A DNA stretch of 64,000 nucleotides from Oxytricha trifallax (GCA_000711775.1 ARYC01000218.1:62001-126000), one strand, 5' to 3'. Shown: positions 10,001-21,256, numbered from the stretch's first letter. Notes: generated from the letters alone by a model not told the origin. Translations and numbers: made by a program.

Positions 10001-12715
10001 ACACTGAAATTAAGTTGATAGAAATACCAAACTACCCTGAGATTTCAGTCACTAATCTTTATGAGGATGCCATGTAAGATGAGGAAGTGGTAGTTTACCT
10101 TCCTACCAAGAAAACAACTCTCTAATAAACTACCAGAGAGGAACTTTTTCTTTGGTGTTCTTGGTACAATAAAAGAGGAGTATCTCAGAGAAATAATTGA
10201 AGAAGCACATAAGAAACGATATTCTATCTCTCCTGAAGACTAGAAAAAGCAAGGCATTCTAATAAGCTCAGCTTGGCTAGAGGAACTTAAGAAGCATCCT
10301 TATCTTTCAAGTAAGCTTTGACATATAACTTTGTAGGAAAATCTGGCACTGGTATATATCTTATGAAAGAGCATGCAAAGGTTCACAGAGAAAGAAAGTC
10401 GCAGACAATTTATGAGGTGAGCAAGAGGCTTTATAAAGATGTCTAAAAACCAGATGAAATGAACATAGATGCAGGAGCTGGCACTAAGAGAAGAAATATG
10501 GGCCCAAGCAAGCCATAAGAAGAGGAGAAGAAAGAGAAGCCAAACCCCTTTATGGGTTAGTTTAATATGTGAATTTATTCATTCATTTAAATCTAAAACT
10601 TATTTATAAACATTCATTCTTCCCTCTCTCGCACAAACTGTTGTCTTATCTACGCTCACTCTCTTACAGCTGCTTTGAATTAAGTCTACTGTATCGATGG
10701 GCAAGTCATGCATAAGATGATACAGCAGCAGCTTCTTGTAGTGAGTCTTGATTTAACTCCAGTAGAATTCAATTCCATTAAATTATGGGCTATAAGGAAC
10801 GTTGTATACAGGAGTTATGTTTAACTCTTCATAAGCTTTCTTAGACTCCTTAGTCTTATGAACTGAGAGGTTATCAACAAACAGGATGATCTCTTGGTTA
10901 CTATACTTCTCTCTGAGCTTATGTAGGAACTCTATATACTACTCTCGCTTAATAGAGCGAGGGTGAATAACATAACTCTCTAGGCCTGAATCTTCACCTA
11001 TACCAGCTAAAATTGCATGGGTGACTACCTTCACTTTTTAATCATAGACTTCTATATTATCATACTTCTTATACCAAGACTTATTAATAAAGGTGTTGAA
11101 GGTGAATACAGCTTCATCAGCGTGTATGAACTTGATGTTATTAGTAATAGCTCTCTGCATTTAATCATATATATAGTTTAAATTATTACTATAAAATGGC
11201 ACTGTAAAATCAATCACTCTCTTCACTCTGTTGACAGTCTTGATAGTAATACCATTTCTTCTATAAATATTGGCTATAGTCTAAGGAGAGATAAGCATGT
11301 CAGGAAACCTGCGATGAAACATCACAGCTCGCTAGTCTAATGGAAAGTGTGCCCAATACTTCAAAGTCTTAGAGTCGCAGAGGAAGTCAATATGAGCCTG
11401 AGAGAACTTTTATTTTCTTGCAGGATGCGTTCAACAACCAGAATTAAAATGCTAAACAGCTAGCAAGCAGTGATACCTAACAGTAGAGGCACTCTTGTGT
11501 AAGAGCTTTGCTATAGCTGCATAATTCAATACTGGTTTGACTTAATCTATATTAATACTCGTACCATACCTAAGCTTAAGTCAGTAAATCTAAATATTTC
11601 TCATCATAAATAGACCCTAAATTTCGCTAATTTCTATTTCTCATTTTGCAAATTGACCTAATTTCTCTACTAACCCCAATAAGACCCCAACTATACCCTA
11701 CAAATCAAAGCACTTATAAACCTCACTAAGGGGTTTTGGGGTTTTGATTTCATCTCTTGTAATCATCCAAGGATGAGAAAGGATTTCAGGTATTGAAATT
11801 CTCTCAAGTGGGTTAAGCACCAACATTTTGTTTATCAAGTCTTTTGATTCTTGTGAAAGTAAAGGCTCTACTTAAGGGGGGTATTAGAAACTACCGCTTG
11901 TGATTATCTGATGGAGATCGTGCATGTTTTAGGCTTTGAAAGGTACTGTTCCGCAAAGCATTGCATACAACAAGACTCCTAAGCTCCACACATCAGCACT
12001 GAATCCTTCATAGAATTAATTATTTATTAAGTGAGATTCGAAAAATTTGATATTAAATTGAAATGAATATTAATTTTTAAAACAATAGCCACTATCAGAA
12101 ATGATTTCAGGTGCAATGTAAGCTGGAGTTCCGCACTGTTCAGTTATCCTCTAGTTTTTCTTTATAATTCTTGATACACCAAAATCACAGATTTTTATTT
12201 CTCCTTCGTTATCTAGTAGAATATTATCAAGCTTAATATCTCTGTGTAGTACTGATCTACAGTGACAATTTAAAATTAATTTCATGAAAAGATTATATGT
12301 TTAATGAATTATTATAATTAAATGAGCAAGTCCATATACGACTTGTCTGAATATTTTCTTAGCCTCGTCTTCTTCTAGTCTTCTTCTCTTCTTGACATAC
12401 TAGAGTAAATCTCCACCTCCAGCGTATTCCATGACCATCAAGAGGTGCTTAGGTGATTCAAACACTTCTAGCAATCTGATAACATTTTGGTGTCTAACTT
12501 TTTTGAGTAAGTGCACTTCTTACAAAACCTTCTTTCTTTGGTATTCGTCACGCATCAATGATTTATCTACAGTCTTAATTGCAACCTGCTTGCCAGTCAA
12601 TTTGTGGATGCCTAGAGTTACCTTTCCGAAAGCACCCTTGCCTATTAATTTCATAAATTTATAGTAGTCTAAGCTAGTCTATGGGATTTCTAGTCTTTTT
12701 GAACTAATTAAATAT
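7073..12715 (-). CDS. CAMK/AMPK-MARK-type Ser/Thr protein kinase with UBA domain, split by a TBE transposon
   Basis: Protein kinase read from about 12690 down. The glycine loop [13 protein letters not shown], the VAIK lysine, catalytic loop [32 protein letters not shown] and the [15 protein letters not shown] helix are all present, followed by [15 protein letters not shown]. After the TBE the frame resumes with [13 protein letters not shown] and ends with a UBA-like helix bundle ([19 protein letters not shown], then [11 protein letters not shown]) plus TGA at 7073. This kinase-UBA order is typical of AMPK/MARK relatives. Internal IESs: about 12264-12325 (pointer TCA, inside [10 protein letters not shown]), about 12008-12088 (pointer CTAT, inside DSGYEGFS), the TBE, and about 7250-7500. 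No clear start codon precedes the kinase domain. The frame stays open upstream into the N/Q-rich segment ending near 13150, so that segment may be its N-terminus. Confidence 0.88.
7766..9214 (-). CDS. TBE zinc-finger/protein-kinase-like ORF (57-kDa type), intact
   Basis: 482-residue frame from [13 protein letters not shown] to TGA at 7766, with internal TAA/TAG read as Gln. Two C2H2 zinc fingers follow the N-terminal third ([20 protein letters not shown] and [20 protein letters not shown]). A kinase-like C-terminal half carries [26 protein letters not shown] and LGTPGYFP. The usual DFG is DFN, and no glycine-rich loop is evident, so catalysis is doubtful. Size and architecture match the 57-kDa ORF of Oxytricha-type TBE elements. 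An alternative ATG at 9226 adds four residues; I prefer 9214 because copy 2 starts at the equivalent position (MSANILRRAALLG). It is divergently oriented from the 22-kDa ORF across a 570-bp repeat-rich spacer. Confidence 0.9.
9225..9780. repeat. TBE divergent-promoter spacer with internal repeats
   Basis: Short motifs recur in both orientations between 9390 and 9600 (GGTACCAATTAA, TTTAGTACYGGTACTAATTA, AACTTAAT). The equivalent spacer of copy 2 (28195-28380) has paired blocks of AAGTTTGAACTTAATTTGGAGG. The region separates divergently transcribed ORFs and is a reasonable place for promoters or for proteins binding repeated sites; function is inferred. Confidence 0.6.
9781..10572 (+). pseudogene. 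TBE 22-kDa ORF, copy 1, one frameshift
   Basis: Starts [16 protein letters not shown]. Two minute introns are supported by comparison with copy 2: 9881-9916 (36 bp) and 10311-10336 (26 bp), both GTAAG..AG. Exon 2 opens [16 protein letters not shown], and the last exon ends in a Lys/Glu-rich tail, NPFMGQFNM plus TGA. Relative to copy 2 there is one extra A in a short A run near 10111-10114, which shifts the frame so that it hits TGA early. No known domain is recognised beyond its role as the TBE small ORF. It faces the transposase tail-to-tail with about 6 bp between them. Confidence 0.8.
10579..11644 (-). pseudogene. TBE DDE transposase (42-kDa type), copy 1, broken
   Basis: Tc1/mariner-IS630-like transposase. 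The acidic triad is visible in [20 protein letters not shown] and [10 protein letters not shown], with 34 residues between the second D and the E. The frame ends with LDLNE plus TGA at 10579. By comparison with copy 2 it is disrupted near its 5' end by a one-base insertion (about 11572-11583) and by an in-frame TGA at 11431-11433, both upstream of the catalytic domain. The catalytic half itself is open. Unless these are sequence errors this copy makes no full-length enzyme. Confidence 0.85.
11662..11746. repeat. TBE copy 1 right terminal inverted repeat
   Basis: An 85-bp exact reverse complement of 7627-7711. It ends GGGGTTTTGGGGTTTTG, two G4T4 telomere-like units at the outer edge. Confidence 0.95.
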
Positions 12716-12959
12716 GTGTAATAATAATTTAATTTATCAATTAAATAATGAAAAATTGCATAAGTAACATTTACTTGCAATTAATTGTAATATTCTTTAA
12801 AAAAATGTATTCTTAGATGAAATTTTACTTTTATCACTTTGGTAAAAAAATTGCTATATTGATCATTTAATTTAATTTAGATTTAGTATTTGCGTTCCTG
12901 TATTGTGTTCACCTGAACAAAGATGAGTTAACTTTTTTTTAAAAAAAAATTATCTTTTA

Positions 12960-13135
12960 TCGAATTGATGGATCTTAATGCTGCTATGGTATTAAGAAGT
13001 TCGCAGTAGTAAAACTAGCAAATTTTAATTTTATATCGAATGAGCTCAAGATCTTCAAATTATTATTCCTTTAACTACCAATTATTTGAAAATTATTTAT
13101 TATATTTCTAAATTTTTACTGATTAATAATAATAA
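12960..13135. mobile_element. Decayed MITE, family copy 2
   Basis: On the minus strand this tract follows the arm of the 1897-2304 element: a GTAGTTAAAGG block, AAGATCTTGAGCTCATTCGAT, AAATTAAAATTTGCTAGTTTTACTACTGCG. The second arm is mostly unrecognisable. It lies exactly between the N/Q-rich coding segment and the kinase domain, so it is probably an IES within one gene. Confidence 0.6.
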
Positions 13136-13149
13136 TAATAAAAATCAAC

Positions 13150-14885
13150 TTATTTAATTGAAGTGTAGAGTTTGATATACTTGATGAGCTTGTCTCTTTC
13201 CTCAATCAAACCAATATCATCATTAAATATTGCTTAGCCATTTGATGCTACTATTTAATTTGTGGTAGATTGAGGCATTTGCAAAGTTTAGATTTTAGCT
13301 GCCAGTAACTGAGATGAGGATTAGTTTGTTGGTTAAATCAGATTTGTAGTGGCTCGTCTATGAGTTATCAGTATTTTAAAATTAATGTTATAATAAATAT
13401 ACAAAATAAACTTGAAATTAAATGAGTAAGCCTTGATTTATGTTAAACTACTATTGCTTAATTTGACTCATCTGTATCATTTTCATCTTAAAATAATACA
13501 AATTAAATTATCGAAATCTTGTTGGTTTGTAGGGTTTTATTACTGTTATACTTAATTTGGATAAAACTTATTCCTCAGTTGTATGTTATTATCTTCATCA
13601 GCATTAAAGAGCTGTTACTACAAAAACAGCGAATTCTTTCTCTAGTGAAAATGCTGCTACTGTTATATAGGTGCTTGCATTTAAATTTATTGCTATTATT
13701 GGATTTATAGTTGCTCTTTGCCATTACTGAGTTTCAACTTAAGTTATTGATGTTTTTCATTGAGATAAGTCTAATCTTTTTATTATTGGGGGTGTTATTA
13801 GTGGTCAAGCGCCACATATTAGGGTTGAGAATGCATGTTAATTCCTTAGTTATATTACTATGCAAACCCAAAGTTCATTTTTTTGTTCAAGTTGTTATTA
13901 CTGGTTGGTGTGATAAGCATGCTTTGAACTTTTTTAGGCTACTACAGACCACTTCCAATTAAAATTAGATAAATAAATTGAATTCCAATTGAATTGACTC
14001 TTTTATGCCCATGATTCCCACTAGGAGGATGCTAGAAAAATATAGGCTGCTGTTAATTGGGAAGCATTTAACTTTTCTTTAGATTGTTACCTCCTTCCAT
14101 GACCATCATTTCAATATTATTTTGATTTAGGTTTTCCAACTGTTCATCACTGTCAAAGCTATTCTTGTTAATATTGAATAATTTTTGGCTGCAATTAAAT
14201 TGCTTGTTTTGTTGGCTTGGATTATAGTGATTACTATACTACGATTAATTCTTGGACGTAGGTATAGCTGAAGATTGACTAGCAGGAAATATAGAGAAAT
14301 TCGTGTTCACTACATTTCCATTGCCATTTACATTGACTGGTGCATAGTAGCATACTATGTTTTATCCATTGAGGTTTGTTTACACAGATTGAGGAGTATG
14401 ATCAATGCTGGTAGATCTACTGTTTGAGTTATAGTCTTAATTTGGTGAATTTAATGGTAGTTTGTGCTTTAATTAATAAATATATTATATGCTTGTAAGA
14501 ATTATTTTGATTACTTCTAGGGATGGATCTTTTGTCATTTTGAGTATTTGGTGATTAAATCTAAAAAGCTTTGCTTATTTATTGATTTTAGTGCTACTAG
14601 AACTTTTAATTTATAACATATTCATAAACCTAATATCAGTTTTTAAATTATTGATGTAAATTAAGTATAGTTAATAATTGGGGATTTATCAGGATAGAAG
14701 TGAATGTGCAAGCTTAATATCAATTAATTTTATTAAAAAAATTTTGGTTTTATTAAATAAGATAAATTTCTTATAAATCCTATATAGTATATCTCGAATC
14801 TAAGCTGCTCTATAAGCTTTTGCATGCTATCTATTGATTTTAATAGAGAGAAGATCTTATCTCCAAATTTCTTCATAATAATTTA
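13150..14885 (-). CDS. N/Q-rich coding segment (possible N-terminus of the UBA kinase)
   Basis: Low-complexity protein frames on the minus strand, rich in Asn, Gln and Ser. Landmarks are MKKFGDKIFSLLKSIDSMQK at the top, SIPRSNQNNSYKHIIYQLKH, HTPQSVQTNLNGQNIV, MLPNQQQPIFFQHPPSGN, the glutamine tracts around 13690-13900, and NDDIGLIEERDKLIKYIKL near 13160. Breaks in frame near 14600-14760, 13960, 13480-13500 and 13340-13440 suggest introns or IESs. The final segment stays open in the same frame through the MITE remnant into the kinase domain. With TGA as the only stop that is weak evidence of continuity, but the geometry fits one gene. No domain is recognised. Confidence 0.65.
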
Positions 14886-15254
14886 ATATTAATATATAAA
14901 TTTGCTTATTTGAGATTTTAATCAAAATATATTATTATTTTCTCATAATATGTACCAACTGGTATTTCTATAGTACTGTACATTAAATTTGCTCCAAAGA
15001 ACAAAATAAAGCCACAATATTTTATTTTTATATGCATTTGATAATAATTAAAATAGATAAAGAACGAATTTAAGCACTAATATACAAATTATTTATTTAA
15101 TAATATGTATATCTTTTAGATTTTTACTTTAGTTTTTAAAAACTTTCATAATTATGAAAAGATTGACTTTTGTTTAATGAAGGCCTGTTCAATATCAAAT
15201 TTAGTACATTTAGATACTATCACTTTTTTTTCTTATAAAAAAAAACTTAGCCAA

Positions 15255-18200
15255 ACACTTTATAAGCCTCAAATATACCTTAATAAAAAAAGATCTTGAA
15301 TTTTTTAATTACTGTTCATTTCTGTTACCGTTTATAGAGAAAAAGTCAGCTGAATTTCTCTTATTCTCAAACTACTAAGGTTAATAATTTTGATTCTATA
15401 CTACATCTTCTTGCTTGAAATTATTGTTGTTATTTCTTTGTTATGGGGAATTCTTGCATGTTTAAGCAGGTTCTTTGTTGCTAAACTTCTTTAAATCCAA
15501 TTTCATGAGATCATCTATTAAATTTTTCATTTCTTCTTTGTCGTTTTCAAGTTTCTAACAGTTTATGATATTTTTATCCTCTAGGTACTAAAGGAAATCT
15601 TTTAGATTTTAAATTGTTTCTTCGTATTCGGCATCTTACTTAAACAATTCGTTTTGATCCATTTTACTCTGCTTGATGTACTTATAATAAAAATTGGATG
15701 CAAGTTGATGATACTGTTTATAAATAGATTTATTATTATACTGAAATACTTGACTATCTCATCTTTGGGATTTTTCAAGTTCTACTTTTGCTATTGATAA
15801 TCACCGTTACTCTATCTTCTAGAAGTATTGTCCTATTGCTACTAATTCATTAGGACTTATTGTTACGGTAAGTTGTTGTACAATGAACTACTTTCTAATT
15901 GGTTTGTGCTGATAGCATGCTATTAATTGACTTAATTTAAATGATTTTGAAGAATTTCATCTTGCTTACTTATCAATTTATTCGAGAATTGAAGTTACTA
16001 GCTAAACTTTCTCAACCCAAAATTTGCTGCGAAAGCTCCTGAGTTTGCTCTTTGAGATTGTAGTAGAACATTATTTAGCTGATCTTTAACATTGTCTTCG
16101 AGTAAGTCTTTGTCGATACCTCTACTTTAGTGATGATCATTTTGACCGCAACTTCTTCGTTTCATTTCAAATGCAGTTCTTTATTCCAACAAAAGCTAAC
16201 CACGGCTGCTTTGGCATTAGGATTCTTCACTTTCTTCCTAGTACCTCTTGTTTGGCATAACCTTTGCCTGGACTGGGTTTGGATTTGATTAATTAAAACC
16301 CCTTAATGAGGTTTATAAGTGCTTTAATTTGTAGGGATTTTTTGAGGTTGGGTTATTACAAGGTAAAAATGTTTAAAGCAAGTATATTAAATTTAATTAC
16401 TCAAAATACACTATTTTCAGTAAAATGCTAGAGGTCGTAAGATTATTTAATCTACTACTACATAAGTTGATCTATTAAAATATCTGATCTTTTATTAGGT
16501 ATTTGGTTGAGTCGTAAAGTTCATTGATTGAGATACTCTGTTTTTGTGTAAATCGATTTACATAGAATTAAATTAAGTATCTGAACTTAATGCCTTGCCT
16601 GAGATATAGAGGTCTTGATAATCATTAGTAATCTTCATCCAAATTTATTATGACTGAAGAGGTTTTTGAAAAGGGAAAATTTGTAAACATCTTAATTGTG
16701 AAATAGTATTTGATATTAATTCATAAATCTTGAAAATATCATTGCTGAAACATGTAATGATTTTATTTTTTATTTTATTTTAGCTTTCGAAGTCATCTAA
16801 TTCTTTAAAACTATGAATCTTATACCAAGTCCTCTTGATATTCAAAATATACAAACAATTTTAAACATCGATAAATTAAATATTATTAAATTATGTTTTT
16901 CCTTTTATCTCAAACATAATTTAAGTTTATGTTGTAAAATATATGAGTAAAATCAATTATCTTCTTGATATTTCTTCCTTCTTTTGCTATATAAATATAT
17001 ATATTTATTTCGTTTATTTATGAAATTTATACATTTAGAGATATCCTCAACTCAGGGAACTGGTATTGCCAATATTTTAAAGGTTTTTTCTTTGTTGATG
17101 AGTAAATCGCTTTAATATTAACTTCAACTAGACTCAAAATTTTGGGAATAGTTTTAAAAACCTAATAAATTGCTATCTCTTTTTTGATAAAAATCCCTAC
17201 TCCAAACGAATTCCATACAAACCAAAGAACTTAAAAATTCCTTAAGAGATTTAAAGTTTTAAATAAGCATTTACAATGCTCTCTTTTACAGTGATAACTT
17301 AAGATTTCTATTTTTGATGATTTACAAGCACTTTAGATGAATAGTTCTAGTGATGATTTTTGTTGCTATTATTCTTATATCAGTTAGAATTAGGAAATCT
17401 TCTTTTAATAACTATTTAAACTATAAAATTAATGGCAGTTATATTTGAATAAACTTCGACATTATGGTACTTTTGATTAAGATTCAAAAATTAGCTGAAT
17501 TTTACTATTTGCGGTTCCATTTTATTGCACCCTAGATCAGATAACCGATTTATAATTTTAAGTGATTATTTTAGGTTATTTAAATGCCACAATTAAAGGT
17601 AATTATCTAGCTTTAGTGATGCAAAAAGATAGTATCGCAAATAATAAGTCCAACTAATTTTATATTATTTAAGAAAGCCATTTGATTAGGTTTAAATAAG
17701 TTATCTACAACTATTTTACTTAATGATTAATTTAATTTCCGAATTCAAATATATTGCTACAATAATATTGATGTTTTCTTTCTTGCTGTAGTAGTTTTCA
17801 AAATTTGAAATTATACTTAAAGGCATTTAATTGAATTCGTTCTTAGTTGATTGAGGTTAAATTTGAGAAGTGCTTGAGGATAGTAAATCAATATTTTTAT
17901 ATCTGTCGTTTGGTTAAGCTAAAGTCTTTCTCTTATCTTAGTGTCTAGGTGTGATTTAGGGGACATGGTTCACTCTTACGTTTTCATCAAAGAATTCAAT
18001 TTAAGAGATTTAGTTTAAGTTTTTACGATTTGTCTGTGAATTAGATGTAGGTTGTTGGCTCTCATAATTTTAAAGCAAGTTCTTTTAAGAAGGCTTTTGT
18101 CGCAAAGAGTTTGAAGGATTTTTACTTGAAACTCCTGCTGGATGTTTAACAGTTGAGTTATAGTTGTTTTCTTGATCTAGCACTAAACAAGTAACATTTG

Positions 18201-19090
18201 AAGATTGAGGTTGTTAACTTTAGTCTCTACCATTTTAACTCATAACGTAATTGCTTACATTGGATTAATTAGCGATAGAATTACATTTCTTATGCAAAGC
18301 CATCATCATTTTCGAGGAAACTAGTTATTATTGTGATTATTGATTACTAACCACTGTTTAGTTGGCAATGTTTTTATTACTGCCACTTTAAATATGCTTT
18401 TGACTAATAAGAGTTTAATGATTCTTTGCTGCTAATATACTTTGCATCATAAGTTTACTTTGTGAAGTGGTATTTGAGGAGCTCTCATTGATATTTTGTG
18501 AAGAAACTTAAGCTGTAATAGGAGGTTTGTTCTGTTATTAGTGATTTTGGTTGCCACTCTTTTGCGTTATTTCACTTATTAAATTGTTTATAGAGAATTT
18601 AAGCGTTTAAGATTTTTGATTTTTCATATTTTCACTTTGTTGTTTGAACTAAAGGTAGTTTTATGAATTTGCAACTTGATTGGTATTTTCTTTAGAGGCT
18701 AAATCAATATGTGATGGGTGACTAAATATTATTTATTGAGTTTAACTGTTCTTAGTGCTTTAAATCATCGAGGGTCCGCTTCCAGCAATGCTATTGTTTG
18801 CACTTTGCTTCGAAGAAGGTTGACTATTCAAAATATTCTGATGTCTTTAATTATCCTGATTCATTTGATTAGCTTAACTGGTAGTCTATATGAATTTTAT
18901 TACATTTTAGGGAATAAATTACTTTCTTAATCACATTCTTATTTTGACTTGAGAGCTCACTTTTCATTTTCTTATATTTTTAGAGTTTCAGCATGTATGC
19001 TCCTCCTGTTGTACCACTTAAGCTACTTTAAGGTATCTAATAATTGCTTAAAATGAAATATGCTTACCTCTCTCAAATAATATATTAAGA
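15255..19090 (-). CDS. Large N/Q/S-rich coiled-coil protein, several segments
   Basis: Open minus-strand segments that read as protein when TAA/TAG are Gln. 5' end: MLKLQKYKKMKSELSSQNKN, then a 37-bp GT..AG intron (18886-18922), then a long N/Q/S-rich run (SANNSIAGSGPSMIQSTKN, SSKMMMALHKKCNSIAN, SQIEFFDENVRVNHVPQITP). It continues across a MITE IES into NHHQNYSSKVLVNHQKQKSQ near 17300, MKITNDYQDLYISGKALSSD near 16640, TRKKVKNPNAKAAVVSFCWN near 16230, and a coiled-coil region (DEILQNHLNQVNQQ, then EETIQNLKDFLQYLEDKN) down to about 15260. A solitary TBE-type terminal repeat sits at 16295-16380. Exact joins are not all resolved, and the segments may continue into 14885-13150. Function unknown. 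Confidence 0.65.
16295..16380. repeat. Solitary TBE-type terminal repeat
   Basis: AAAACCCCTTAATGAGGTTTATAAGTGCTTTAATTTGTAGGG closely matches the outer half of the TBE copy 1 terminal repeat, oriented as a left end. Coding segments resume only about 50 bp further on, and no partner end is found to the right. It looks like the scar of a lost or internally deleted element, now part of a short IES. Confidence 0.7.
17365..17765. mobile_element. Diverged MITE acting as an IES, family copy 3
   Basis: Both arms of the 1897-2304 family are recognisable though eroded: inner blocks TACTATTTGCGGTTCCATTTT and GCAAAAAGATAGTATCGCAAA, outer end on the minus strand TGTAGCAATATATTTGAATTC. The repeat AATA at the borders restores ENINSNKNHHQN in the N/Q-rich gene when the element is removed. 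It is intermediate in decay between copies 1 and 2. Confidence 0.75.
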
Positions 19091-19651
19091 TTTATTAAAA
19101 TATTTTTTCATATAGTTTTATTAACCTCTCCTAAAGACAGCTGCTGGGAATATTAATGAGAGGGGTTTCTTCTATGAACAGTAATTTATGAATTATTGCT
19201 GCTTAGTAAAATATTAGGCTTTTCATTTGCTTTAGCCAATATAGGCTAGCTATCACTCATCAATCCATGCCCTAATCCAACCATTTTCTCATTCAATAAA
19301 CTAATTCAATACAAAAATATTTTAATCTATATTTTAATTACTTTTTAGTGATTATTACTCATTCCTAGTGAATTGAAATTGATAGGTTAGGTGTTTTAAA
19401 AAGCATTAGTATTTTCTCTCAAGCTGTGCTTTCTGGAAATAGATTCAAAATTGTTATGAGAAAGCTGATGCACCTAGCTTGATTATAGAGATGACTTTTT
19501 GTTAATTTTCATATTTTATGTTTATAAGTATTAAGATGATGATTCAAATTTTAAATTTCAACTTCCTATTTTGTTATAATGATGGAAAATTGAAAAAATT
19601 CAATGAAAATCAATAAAATTAAAAATAGTATAATTCATATAATTTATAAAA

Positions 19652-21256
19652 ATGCACAAAGACGTTATACTTAATCGAATTTGCTACGATAGAGTCAAAG
19701 TTAAGGTAATAATTTTATATTGAGAATTTCATAACAAAAATTAATATAGGAGTAAACTTCCCACTATCAAAGACTTTTAGAAGTTAAACCTACATTAGAT
19801 TTGAAACCGCCTAGGCCAATTAATAAATAACACAACATAAATCCATATTAAAATCTTTAACATGGGTTAGATAAAAAGAGTGCTTTGATTTTAACTAAAA
19901 AGGATCGAATGATAATAGATAAAAATGTTGAAGTTCAAAAAGATAATAGAATAATGCTTTAGAAGCTTCTAGAAATCGATCATAGAAAATCAGATTTAAA
20001 TAAAGTAAGGGTAAAGCCTGCAGTATTCAAAATTTGAAGTTTATCAGCAGGAAAAAATAGATCGAATCATCCCTAAATCAAACTGAACATGAGATCTCAT
20101 GTGGAGGAGTTAAGGATTATAGGCTAAGAAAACTAAATCATTTTGAAAAAATTGAAAGACGCTAAATCTCTGATAGATCATAAGTCAATCGTCAAAGATA
20201 CGAAGAAGATGCAGAATTTATCGCAACAGCTTTCACTAAATGCAGGACGCATTCCTAGGCATCCTTTCCTTAAGTATGATAATCCAATGGCAACATTTTA
20301 TAGAGAAACTAGCAACAAACCGAAAGATGAATAACAAAAGTTAATTAAAGAGTATCGATTATTTTGTTAAAACTTAGTCAAAGAAAAAGATAATCAAAAG
20401 CTTGCTGATACAGTTCAAGATTTTGATAAACTTACTCATTCTTTATTAAAGAAAAAGAAAGCTAAGAGAAAGAAGTATCATAGAGTATTTAATCCGAGCG
20501 AGATATCATTCAAGAATTAAAGAAACAACAATATGTACAGCACTAATAACCCCAAAATCCTTTGAATTGTTTAAAATGCTATTAATATTACAAATATTTT
20601 TAAGTAATGTACTAGTTATAAGGAAATATTAAATATTCTATATAAAACATTACTTTTTTTAAAAATGATTATTGAACTTGTATAAATTAAATAAAATATT
20701 CTTATTTTTTTATGTAATTATAATTTATTAACATACTTTATTTTTAAAATTATATGATAAATCAAATTTTAAAATAGGATTTCGTGGTTAGACTGATGGA
20801 TTTAAATCTCAATAATTTAGTACTAATGAAGATCAAAACAGTCTTTTCTAATAAAGTTTGCATAATGTGGGTTATAGTAGCACTTACTTCTAAAATCAAA
20901 ATAAACTTAATAGCTATAATACTATTTCTCAACGTTAATAATCACTGTAGAGGCACAATATATCAGAAAGTCATATTATGTAACCTTATCAGCTTAATGA
21001 AAGTATTTTCTAAAAACAGAATGTGTATCACAATAACTATGGAATAAGTGCACTTCATCCTATTGAGTTCAGCAATCTAAACAGCGTCCATGAAATAAAT
21101 AACAAAAGTTTTAAGGATGAAAGGCATTATGAAAATGAAGCATTTGAAGATTATGAAGGTTTTCAGAGAAATTAAGAAAACATCTAATTAAAGAACAATT
21201 TGTAGATATTAGAAACTAAGCAAGAATTGATGCATTCAAAATATTCTACTTTGTGA
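19652..21256 (+). CDS. CFAP97/hemingway-like ciliary protein
   Basis: Starts MHKDVILNRICYDRVKVK. A GT..AG intron (about 19706-19752) joins to a segment rich in Gln/Lys with LEVKPTLDLKPPRPINKQHN and NRIMLQKLLEIDHRKSDLNK, the conserved pattern of CFAP97-domain axonemal proteins. A further interruption near 20008-20050 leads to ELRIIGQENQIILKKLKDAK, the second hallmark block of the family. Coding reaches TGA at 20563. A separate open segment at 20770-21256 (GFRGQTDGFKSQQFSTNED, then HPIEFSNLNSVHEINN, TGA at 21254) is probably a C-terminal extension joined by removal of the AT-rich insert at 20560-20770, but it could be another gene. Predicted role: cilium or flagellum assembly or axoneme structure. 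Confidence 0.75.

Larger units (their letters stand above)
7627..11746. mobile_element. TBE-class transposon, copy 1 (4120 bp)
   Basis: Complete element with identical 85-bp terminal inverted repeats (7627-7711 and 11662-11746) that begin CAAAACCCCAAAACCCC, the C4A4 telomere unit of hypotrichs. It is flanked by the target duplication ATT (7624-7626, 11747-11749), matching the ANT target known for TBE elements. It carries the three TBE genes: zinc-finger/kinase (-), 22-kDa ORF (+) and DDE transposase (-). Removing it with one ATT restores [13 protein letters not shown] in the host kinase, so it behaves as a precisely excised IES. The 22-kDa and transposase frames are broken; the zinc-finger/kinase is intact. 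Confidence 0.95.

Noticed and set aside
13519..13962. Plus-strand Leu-rich frames that look like membrane proteins
   Set aside because: They are the reverse reading of poly-Gln/Asn codons (CAA/TAA/AAT) in the minus-strand N/Q-rich gene.
19140..19180. GAGAGGGGTTTC as a possible right TBE end
   Set aside because: Only the G4T3 core matches; the subterminal TBE sequence is absent.
20540..20570. AATAACCCCAAAATCC as the right end pairing with the solo TBE repeat at 16295
   Set aside because: The orientation is wrong (another left-type end at best), the similarity is only about 12 bases, and it lies in CFAP97 coding sequence (NNPKIL).
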